The notes under the pieces are model-generated. The model made no database searches and was not told the DNA's origin. It worked only from the letters and a program-made list of their open reading frames with translations. Of a stretch of DNA of 13,230 nucleotides, positions 6,564-12,131 are shown piece after piece. Source of the stretch: an uncultured Porphyromonadaceae bacterium. GTDB lineage: Bacteria; Bacteroidota; Bacteroidia; Bacteroidales; Muribaculaceae. The first letter of the stretch is position 1. Each line of letters begins with the position of its first letter. The stretch is from positions 1 to 13,230 of the forward strand of contig CAMVDK010000063.1 of NCBI GenBank assembly GCA_947166165.1, given 5' to 3'. The translations under genes and the position numbers were made by a program.

Positions 6564-7408
6564 ACTTTGAAGTCATGAAAAATCAAGTATTCGATTGGGG
6601 CCGCTTCACGCTGGCCCTGCGCAAGGAAGTGGTGGAGAACTGGCGGCAGCTTGTGCTCGCCGTGGTGGTGCTCTATGCCGTGCTGACCACGCTCATGGTG
6701 CTCGGCAACTGGGTGTCGCATGGCGACAGCGCGCCCGATTCAATCCACGCGAGATATGTGATTGTGTTTCTGTGCTTCAGCGTGTCGGCCACCATCATGG
6801 CCTCGCTCTCGTTCCGCGGGCTGATGACCAAGACGGGGCGCACCGAGCTGCTCACCTCGCCGTCGTCGATGACCGAGAAATTTGCCGTCAACGTGCTCAT
6901 CTATGTGGTGGGCTACACCGTGGCCTTCTTTGTGGTGACGCAGCTGGCCGACCTCACCCGTGTGGTGGTGCTGTGGCCTGCCCGCAGCGACAATTTCATC
7001 GTGCCGGGACCCATCAACTTCCTGCCGACGGTGTCGCGGTTCATCTCGGCCGGAGAATTGGGCAAAATCATGGGGCGCACCGATTTGTTCCACGTATCGA
7101 TGTATTTGAGCCTGATTGCTTCGCCGGGGCTCTATTTGCTGGGCAGCGTGCTGTGGCCCAAGCTGTCGTTCCTCAAGACGTTCGCCGCCGTCTATGCCGT
7201 CGAGATGGTCATCATTGTCGTGGGCATGATTGCGCTGCGCATTTTCGATGTCGATGGTATGGCCATGCGGATTTTCAACAACATCCAGGACGGCACTTTT
7301 GCCATCACGATGCTGGTGGCGTCGGCTGTGCAGCTGGTGCTCTACTGGGTGCTCGCCTGGGCGGTGTTCCGCCGCAAGGATGTGGTTTCAAGAGGTATTT
7401 TTCACTAA
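6560..7408 (+). CDS. ABC transporter permease (ABC-2-like)
   Basis: A 282-residue membrane protein with about six hydrophobic segments, near residues 31-50, 66-84, 107-127, 177-198, 205-227 and 246-270. This is the layout of an ABC-2-type exporter permease. A soluble stretch links segments three and four (about 130-175). Between segments two and three lies GRTELLTSPSSMTEKF, similar to the LP-A-S-x-x-EKF motif I associate with Bacteroidota permeases of this kind. The ATG at 6560 overlaps the ATPase stop; an alternative ATG at 6575 would lose only five residues. It should pair with the upstream ATPase as a homodimer-type exporter. Function beyond export cannot be read from the sequence. Confidence 0.88.
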   Translation: MNFEVMKNQVFDWGRFTLALRKEVVENWRQLVLAVVVLYAVLTTLMVLGNWVSHGDSAPDSIHARYVIVFLCFSVSATIMASLSFRGLMTKTGRTELLTSPSSMTEKFAVNVLIYVVGYTVAFFVVTQLADLTRVVVLWPARSDNFIVPGPINFLPTVSRFISAGELGKIMGRTDLFHVSMYLSLIASPGLYLLGSVLWPKLSFLKTFAAVYAVEMVIIVVGMIALRIFDVDGMAMRIFNNIQDGTFAITMLVASAVQLVLYWVLAWAVFRRKDVVSRGIFH

Positions 7409-7426
7409 CTTAATCATTGGAGAGTT

Positions 7427-7495
7427 ATGGTAATCGTCAGTATCATTGTGGCTGCCGCCGCCACCGCTTCGGCAGTAGCCGTTGCAAGCAAATGA
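7427..7495 (+). CDS. 22-residue hydrophobic micropeptide within the ABC/GntR operon
   Basis: ATG at 7427 opens a 22-codon frame ending TGA at 7493-7495. The product starts MVIVSIIVAAAATASA and ends AVAVASK: one uninterrupted Ala/Val/Ile stretch long enough to span a membrane, with a lysine at the C-terminus. GGAGAG lies at 7419-7424, so a Shine-Dalgarno match stands 4 nt from GGAG to the start, unusually clear for this window. It fills the gap between permease (stop 7408) and repressor (ATG 7503), 18 nt and 7 nt from its neighbours. That placement is typical of a translated operon member. It could be a small regulatory subunit of the transporter; that is inference. Chance reading remains possible because the frame is short and GC-rich. 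Confidence 0.5.
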   Translation: MVIVSIIVAAAATASAVAVASK

Positions 7496-7502
7496 ATCAG
7501 TC

Positions 7503-7865
7503 ATGAATTTCAAGGACAACAAAGCCATCTATCTGCAGATTGCCGACCGCATCGGCGACGACATCCTCGCCGGCACGCTGGCCGTCGACGGCAAGGTGCC
7601 CAGTGTGCGCGAACTCGCCGCACAGGTCGAAGTGAACGCCAACACCGTGGCGCGCACCTACGACCACCTGCAGCAGAGCGGCATCATCTACACCAAGCGT
7701 GGCCTGGGCTACTTTGTGGCTCAAGATGCCAAAGACATCATCGTGCGTCAACGACGCGAACAACTCCTGCAGGGCGAAATGGACTACTTCATGAGCCAGC
7801 TCCGCGCCGTGGGTGTCACTCCCGACGAGTTGCGGCAACTCTATGCCGACTATCTCGCGCGATAG
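7503..7865 (+). CDS. GntR-family transcriptional regulator, YtrA subfamily
   Basis: A 120-residue DNA-binding repressor. The N-terminal winged helix-turn-helix spans about residues 8-74: KVPSVRELAAQVEVNANTVA (31-50) covers the turn and recognition helix, and IIYTKRGLGYFV (61-72) is the wing. It lacks the large ligand domain of FadR or HutC types. Only about 45 residues follow (LLQGEMDYFMSQLRAVG), which is diagnostic of the short YtrA type. The ATG at 7503 starts MNFKDNKAIYLQIADRI, the normal N-terminus; a TTG at 7482 would add seven unneeded residues overlapping the micropeptide. It is the last gene of the operon, whereas in the well-known Bacillus ytr operon the regulator comes first. It probably binds the palindrome at 5674-5697 and represses the whole operon until a signal arrives. 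Confidence 0.93.
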   Translation: MNFKDNKAIYLQIADRIGDDILAGTLAVDGKVPSVRELAAQVEVNANTVARTYDHLQQSGIIYTKRGLGYFVAQDAKDIIVRQRREQLLQGEMDYFMSQLRAVGVTPDELRQLYADYLAR

Positions 7866-7939
7866 ACCCTCACCGCCTTCTATAGCAATCGGAGGGCGCG
7901 ACATCATTCAAAGTGGTTGGAAATAGTTCCCCCCAAAGT

Positions 7940-7997
7940 TAGACCAATGGGCTTTGCCTCAGCATAAATCTCTGCTTTGGCTCGCTCCATTGGTCTA
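7940..7997. repeat. Perfect 11-bp inverted repeat
   Basis: TAGACCAATGG (7940-7950) and CCATTGGTCTA (7987-7997) are exact reverse complements separated by 36 nt. The right arm is followed by GTTTTG, too short a T-run to call a terminator with confidence. It may be an insertion remnant or the start of the tandem palindrome array that follows. Confidence 0.7.
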
Positions 7998-8005
7998 GTT
8001 TTGAG

Positions 8006-8085
8006 GCGGGTCAATAGGGTCGGAGGTTTTTGACCCGGTTTTGCCAAAAGCGGGTCAATGGGGTCGGAGGTTTTTGACCCGGTTT
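8006..8085. repeat. Two 36-nt palindromic units in tandem
   Basis: Units 8006-8041 and 8050-8085 differ at one base only (A at 8016, G at 8060), with a period of 44 nt. Each contains CGGGTCAA and TTGACCCG, a perfect 8-bp stem with a 15-nt loop, followed by GTTT. The stem-plus-T layout could make twin terminators at the end of the ABC operon. It could equally be an expanding repeat. Confidence 0.85.
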
Positions 8086-8205
8086 CGCTCAGCAATCTTA
8101 AACGTAGGACTCATTTTTATTCGGTCAAATTCATTTTTATAAATATACCACTCTACGAATTTTTCGCTGTTTGCTACATTAATTTCACATTTTTATTGCT
8201 CAAAA

Positions 8206-8237
8206 TTTGCAGACTCCAATTTTTTTTTCGAAATTTG
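8206..8237 (+). promoter_or_regulatory. Candidate promoter of the secreted protein gene
   Basis: TTTG (8206-8209), 20 nt, then GAAATTTG (8230-8237), matching seven of eight positions of the -7 octamer. It would give a leader of about 90 nt to the ATG at 8337, in a very A/T-rich context. Confidence 0.45.
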
Positions 8238-8336
8238 CACGACCAAAGCGCCAATTCACTGAAATTGGGATTTGTTCATATATAGATTACTGTGAGATTT
8301 TTTATTCATATTGTCTAACTTTAATTTTTGCGATTT

Positions 8337-10469
8337 ATGAAAAAATTGTTATTCTCAACACTGTCGCTCATGCTCGTCGTTACAGGAGCATGGGCGATCA
8401 GGGGCAAAGTCGACGCCATGACTAAGGCGTCGAAGTTCCCTGTAAAAATCGAGAAATCGGCCGACGTCAAGGGCATGCCAATCAGAAACAAGGTGGCTCG
8501 CTTTGCCGACGCTCCCGAGAATGCTGTGAGCTTGCCGTATCTCAACACGTTGAACACCGAGGAGGAGTATGGACAAATCAGTTTTTATGACGCCAATCAG
8601 GATAATTCAACCTGGGGGCTGTATTATGCCGATGATGCTCATACCGATCTCTGTGCTGGCTATAAATACCACAGCACCAACGCTGCCGATGATTACCTGA
8701 TCTTCCCGCCCATGGAGCTCAAGGCTAATTCAAGCTATACGTTCTCCATCGACGCATGGGCAGGATTGAGCTCATATCCCGAGCGCTTTGAGGTGTTGCT
8801 GGTTCCCGAAGCCGAGGACGGCGAAGTTCTCTCTATTATCGAGTCGACCGATGTCGACAATGATGTAGCCCAGGCCTTCTCGAACAGCACTGTTGTGGTG
8901 CCTGCGACTGGCTATTACAGTTTCTACATCCACGCTATCTCGGATGCCGACCAGTACTATCTGTATGTCGACAATATTTCAGTTAATCTCAATGCCGACA
9001 AAGAGTTGGCAATTTCTCTCGCTGCTCCCGCATCGGTGAATGCCGGCAAGACCATCAATGTTGCTGCCACCGTTACCAATGGTGGTGGCCAAGCTGCACA
9101 GAACTACACCGTCACCATCACCATGGGCGACGAGGAACTCGTTAACGAGACTGTTGTTGAGGAACTTGCTCCGGGTGCAAAGAAGGAATTCGCATTAGAA
9201 ATCCCCACCACCATATTCGATGCTGGCAAAGAGTTGACCTTCGTTGCCGAAGTGACCTACGAGGGCGATGTGCTTCTCGACAACAACAGCGCTACCGCCA
9301 CGACGGCCATCATCGCCTCCGAGAAGCCCGCGCCCACCAACCTCACCGCTGAAGGCAACGCCGACGGTACTATCGTAGCGAATTGGGAGTTGGCTGCGCC
9401 CACTGCCTACACCGAGGAATTTGAGCAAGACACCAATGATAATACAAATACCGATCTTACAGGTGGCTGGACGAGTATTGACGCCGACGGCGACGGCTAC
9501 CAGTGGTATCACCTCACTGGCAATAATTTCAATAACCATAGTGGTATTGGCCATGTGACCTCGGCAAGCTATCAAGGCACTGCTCTCACTCCCGACAACT
9601 GGTTGGTATCACCAAAGGTTATTCTTGACGGCACATTCTCGTTCTGGGCAGCAGGACAGGATGCCAGTTGGGCTGGAGAAGTTTTCGCCGTTTATGTTTC
9701 AACGAGCAATCCCACCGACACTGCCAACTTTGAGGCAATCTCCGAAGAATTGACCGCCACCGACACGATGACCGAATACACCTTCGACCTTAGCAGCTAT
9801 CAAGGTGTTGAGGGCTATGTCGCTATCCGTCACTTCCACATTACCGACATGTTCCGTCTGAATGTCGACGACATCACCTACATTCCCGCTGAAACCCCCG
9901 ACGCATTCAACATCTATCTGGATGGCGTACTCGTTGAGACCGTGGCTGGCGATGTCTTCACTTACACCTTCGAGGGTGTCGAGCCGGGCGACCACGCCGT
10001 TCAAGTGACTGCCATTTATGGCGAACAAGAGTCGGTGCCCGCCGAGGCTGAGGCTACCGTTCCCAGTGCTCAGACCGAGAGGTTTGCCATCACCATCAAC
10101 CAGACTGGTGAGGGTACCATCACCTGCCCCGAGGAGGCTGCTGCTGGCGAGACCGTGATTATCACCATCGATGCTGGCAATAACCTCTACGAACTCAGCA
10201 TCACCGATGGCCAGGGCATGCCCATCGACTATCAGCCGATGCGCGCCGTTGACACTTACAGCTTCGTGATGCCTGACGGACCAGTCAACATCAATGTGAC
10301 CTTCAGCGACACTATCACTGGTGTTAACGACATCAACGCTGGCAAGACCATCGCTAACGTACGCTACTACAACATGGCTGGCCTGCGTATGGCTCAGGCT
10401 GATGGTGCTACCATCGTCGTGACTACTTACACCGACGGCACTACCAGCACCGTCAAGATGATGAAGTAA
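8337..10469 (+). CDS. Secreted multidomain protein with two choice-of-anchor-like domains
   Basis: A 710-residue exported protein of unknown role. MKKLLFSTLSLMLVVTGAWA (1-20) is a signal peptide cleaved after AWA. Residues about 65-218 form a jelly-roll region (WGLYYADD, DYLIFPPMEL, YLYVDNISVNL) of the choice-of-anchor J or cleaved-adhesin type. Residues 220-327 look like a CARDB or Ig-like module (VNAGKTINVAATVTNGG). About 330-360 starts an Fn3-like strand set, then a second choice-of-anchor region (360-517: DNWLVSPKVIL, FRLNVDDITYIP). An Fn3-like piece follows (about 521-577), then a repeat-like strand module (583-656). Residues 661-710 (ANVRYYNMAGLRM...TYTDGTTSTVKMMK) resemble a type IX secretion C-terminal sorting domain. 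The start is the ATG at 8337; the TTG at 8328 would spoil the signal peptide. By eye the gene is clearly less GC-rich than its neighbours. Confidence 0.85.
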   Translation: MKKLLFSTLSLMLVVTGAWAIRGKVDAMTKASKFPVKIEKSADVKGMPIRNKVARFADAPENAVSLPYLNTLNTEEEYGQISFYDANQDNSTWGLYYADDAHTDLCAGYKYHSTNAADDYLIFPPMELKANSSYTFSIDAWAGLSSYPERFEVLLVPEAEDGEVLSIIESTDVDNDVAQAFSNSTVVVPATGYYSFYIHAISDADQYYLYVDNISVNLNADKELAISLAAPASVNAGKTINVAATVTNGGGQAAQNYTVTITMGDEELVNETVVEELAPGAKKEFALEIPTTIFDAGKELTFVAEVTYEGDVLLDNNSATATTAIIASEKPAPTNLTAEGNADGTIVANWELAAPTAYTEEFEQDTNDNTNTDLTGGWTSIDADGDGYQWYHLTGNNFNNHSGIGHVTSASYQGTALTPDNWLVSPKVILDGTFSFWAAGQDASWAGEVFAVYVSTSNPTDTANFEAISEELTATDTMTEYTFDLSSYQGVEGYVAIRHFHITDMFRLNVDDITYIPAETPDAFNIYLDGVLVETVAGDVFTYTFEGVEPGDHAVQVTAIYGEQESVPAEAEATVPSAQTERFAITINQTGEGTITCPEEAAAGETVIITIDAGNNLYELSITDGQGMPIDYQPMRAVDTYSFVMPDGPVNINVTFSDTITGVNDINAGKTIANVRYYNMAGLRMAQADGATIVVTTYTDGTTSTVKMMK

Positions 10470-10480
10470 ACAAGACCACC

Positions 10481-10498
10481 AAGAGACCAACGTCTCTT
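10481..10498. repeat. Short hairpin after the secreted protein gene
   Basis: AAGAGAC (10481-10487) and GTCTCTT (10492-10498), perfect, 4-nt loop CAAC. It lies 11 nt after the stop and has no T-run, so it probably acts as a transcript-end stem together with the larger palindrome downstream. Confidence 0.5.
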
Positions 10499-10513
10499 GA
10501 AACACTAAAGAGA

Positions 10514-10548
10514 GAGGGTGAGTCAATTGACTCACCCTCATTTTGTTT
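10514..10548. terminator. Bidirectional terminator between converging genes
   Basis: GAGGGTGAGTCAA and TTGACTCACCCTC (10514-10539) form a perfect 26-bp palindrome with no extra loop. On the plus strand it is followed by ATTTTGTTT. On the minus strand it is followed by TCTCTCTTT, 10 nt after the exporter stop. It sits exactly between two convergent genes, so it should end both transcripts. Confidence 0.88.
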
Positions 10549-10549
10549 C

Positions 10550-11722
10550 TTATGATTTAGTATGTTGGTGGTGGCTTGCCACATGGCGCTGCAAGATGGC
10601 GAACAGCAGGGCCATCGTGGGGCCGGCCAGGAAGATGAGCGCGGTGTTGTGGAATTTGTCGCCGGCGGTGGTCAGCGGCGGCACCACGGCAGCCACCACA
10701 AAACCCACCGCGCCCAGCACGGCCGACGCCGTGCCCGCCACGTCGCGGGCCAGCTCCATGGCGTGGCTCGACGAACTGGTGAGCGTCACGCCCACCATCA
10801 CCAGCATCAGGCACGTCACCACCTCGTAGGGCCACAAGCCGGCATGACTCCACAGCAGCACGGCTTGCAGCAGCCCCAGCACCATCAGTCCCACGGCCGA
10901 CACGAGGATGCCGCGCCGCGCATCGCCTAAAGCCGGCGCAAAGCCGGCTCCCAGCGCGGTGAAGATGCCGTTGCTGCCCAGCGCGATGCCTATCGCCTCG
11001 GGGCCGTAGCCCTCGCTGCTGAGCAGGAAGGGCGTGAAGGCGATGTTGGCAAAGAGCACAATCAGCGCCCCTGCCTGATGAAAAATCGTGGCCATCACCT
11101 CGCCGTTGTGCGCCACGCAGTCGAACAGGCGCATCGTGGCCAGCCAGCTCTTCGTCGACCGTCGGTCGGCCGGCAAGGTCTCGCCCAAGAACCAGCAGCC
11201 CACGAGCAGCACTACGCCGGCCACCAGCATGCCCCAGAACGGTCCCGTGGCCCCCACCCCGGTGGTGAGCGCGCCGCCCAGCATCGGCGTCACGATGGGC
11301 ATGATGCCGTTAATCACGTTGATGGCAGCCAGCATCTTCATCAGCTTCCCGCCCACGGCCATGTCGGCCGCCACCGAGCGCGAAATCACGATGCCGCCAC
11401 CGGCGGCGGCGCCCTGCAGCAGGCGCAGCGCAATCATCGTCTCCACGCCGGGCAGCATGACCAGCGCCGCCGATGTCGCCACATAGGTGGCCATCGACCA
11501 CAGCAGCGGGCCGCGACGGCCCAGGCGGTCGCTCAGCGGGCCAATCACGATGTGGCCCAGCGCCAAACCCAGCAGACTGGCCGTGAGGCACAGCTGCACC
11601 ATCGAGGCATCGCAGCCCAACTCCAACGCCAGCGACGGCATGGCCGGCGAAAACAGGTTGTTGACCACCGTGGCCAACGCCGTCAGCAAGCCCAACAGGG
11701 CAAGAACGAGATAACGATTCAA
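10550..11722 (-). CDS. Bcr/CflA-family MFS drug exporter
   Basis: A 390-residue inner-membrane protein of the DHA1 (12-helix) drug:H+ antiporter type, exporting compounds at the expense of the proton gradient. MFS motif A is GPLSDRLGRR (61-70) after helix 2, and the motif B-like R100-LLQG is in helix 4. A proline/glycine-rich helix 5 (NGIMPIVTPMLGG, 138-150) matches the antiporter motif C region. These features, and the N-terminal pattern with SPAMPSL, fit Bcr/CflA proteins (bicyclomycin and sulfonamide resistance, cysteine export in E. coli). The real substrate is unknown. The start appears to be TTG (11720-11722): a stop lies five codons upstream, and the next ATG would delete helix 1. No -7/-33 boxes are visible upstream; the repeat cluster begins about 30 nt away. 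It ends at the shared terminator. Confidence 0.92.
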   Translation of the reverse strand: MNRYLVLALLGLLTALATVVNNLFSPAMPSLALELGCDASMVQLCLTASLLGLALGHIVIGPLSDRLGRRGPLLWSMATYVATSAALVMLPGVETMIALRLLQGAAAGGGIVISRSVAADMAVGGKLMKMLAAINVINGIMPIVTPMLGGALTTGVGATGPFWGMLVAGVVLLVGCWFLGETLPADRRSTKSWLATMRLFDCVAHNGEVMATIFHQAGALIVLFANIAFTPFLLSSEGYGPEAIGIALGSNGIFTALGAGFAPALGDARRGILVSAVGLMVLGLLQAVLLWSHAGLWPYEVVTCLMLVMVGVTLTSSSSHAMELARDVAGTASAVLGAVGFVVAAVVPPLTTAGDKFHNTALIFLAGPTMALLFAILQRHVASHHQHTKS

Positions 11723-11754
11723 AACTTCTGAATTTTAATAATTCGTGTCTGCTA

Positions 11755-11788
11755 AACCCCGGAACAGCGCGCAGCGATGGCCCGGGGG
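11755..11788 (+). repeat. Partial head C1 (large hairpin only)
   Basis: This 34-nt block, starting AACCCCGGAACAGCGCGCAG, is repeated base for base at 11813-11846, a period of 58 nt. It has the large GC hairpin but no recognisable small triloop hairpin in front, so it looks like a tandem partial copy of head C2. Confidence 0.8.
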
Positions 11789-11789
11789 G

Positions 11790-11849
11790 TGCCCGGAGGG
11801 CTATATCTGGATAACCCCGGAACAGCGCGCAGCGATGGCCCGGGGGAAG
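11790..11849 (+). repeat. Head module C2
   Basis: Small hairpin GCCC, triloop GGA, GGGC (11791-11801), a longer linker ending GGATAA, then the large hairpin CCCCGG...CCGGGG (11815-11845). Exactly 60 nt, as in heads A and B. Confidence 0.75.
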
Positions 11850-11867
11850 CCATCCGTTGGTAGCACA

Positions 11868-11932
11868 GCCTCTGGAGGAGGCCACTATGGCCGCGGTATA
11901 CCCATCACCGTCGTGTGGCCTCTTTCAGAGGC
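11868..11932. repeat. Central hairpin of locus 2
   Basis: Arms GCCTCTGGAGGAGGCCAC (11868-11885) and GTGGCCTCTTTCAGAGGC (11915-11932) match at 16 of 18 positions. The left arm is the exact reverse complement of the right arm of locus 1, confirming an inverted copy. Confidence 0.8.
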
Positions 11933-11949
11933 GCTTTGACTATAGTCAC

Positions 11950-12013
11950 TTTCCCCTGGGCCACCGCTGCGCGGTGGCCCAGGGTTATTAAAATGTTGCC
12001 CTCCGGGCAATTC
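11950..12013 (-). repeat. Head module B, minus orientation
   Basis: Large hairpin: CCCTGGGCCACCGC (11954-11967) and GCGGTGGCCCAGGG (11971-11984) form a perfect 14-bp stem with loop TGC. Small hairpin on the minus strand: TTGCCC, triloop GGA, GGGCAA, separated from the large stem by CATTTTAATAA. It is the best-paired head in the window. Confidence 0.85.
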
Positions 12014-12042
12014 TGCCTTCGCTCCATAATTCTGATACACTT

Positions 12043-12096
12043 CCCATGCAAGCTATGGGGCTTGCCTCAGGCGGGGAGGACACACCACCCCTGCCT
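12043..12096. repeat. Separate hairpin group
   Basis: CCCAT/ATGGG (12043-12047, 12055-12059) and GCAAGC/GCTTGC (12048-12053, 12060-12065) are interlocked and cannot both form. AGGCGGGG (12069-12076) pairs with CCCCTGCCT with one bulged T. None has a T-run on the minus strand, so termination of the minus-strand gene here is not clear. Confidence 0.5.
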
Positions 12097-12131
12097 ATAC
12101 ACTTTCAGACTTGACGTACTTCATAGTTAGG

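Larger units (their letters stand above)
7866..8336. other. 471-nt gene-free stretch
   Basis: It contains a weak hairpin just after the repressor gene (CGCCTTC/GAGGGCG, no T-run), the 11-bp inverted repeat at 7940-7997 and the twin 36-nt palindromic units at 8006-8085. From about 8096 to 8336 it becomes strongly A/T-rich leader and promoter sequence for the secreted protein. No credible gene on either strand. Confidence 0.7.
11790..12013. repeat. Composite palindromic repeat, locus 2 (head + / central hairpin / head -)
   Basis: Head C2 on the plus strand, a central hairpin, and head B on the minus strand make one quasi-palindrome of about 224 nt. Its right part (11868-12013) aligns with 5251-5395 in reverse orientation at roughly 85% identity by eye. 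Compared with locus 1, the central hairpin and second head are closer together (about 20 nt against 90 nt). Confidence 0.8.
11723..12131. other. 409-nt gene-free stretch filled by palindromic repeats
   Basis: It lies between the 5' end of the exporter gene and the 3' end of the next minus-strand gene. It carries a partial head (C1), composite repeat locus 2, and a separate hairpin group at 12043-12096. No gene or clear promoter for the exporter was found. Confidence 0.7.

Noticed and set aside
7904..8095. 63-codon minus-strand frame with a repeated TxxxDPI/TLL pattern
   Set aside because: It is the minus-strand reading of the twin palindromic units, with no start signal and no recognisable family.
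8316..8323. TAACTTTA as a -7 box for the secreted protein gene
   Set aside because: It would put the transcription start within about 10 nt of the ATG and has no good -33 partner. The pair at 8206-8237 fits better.
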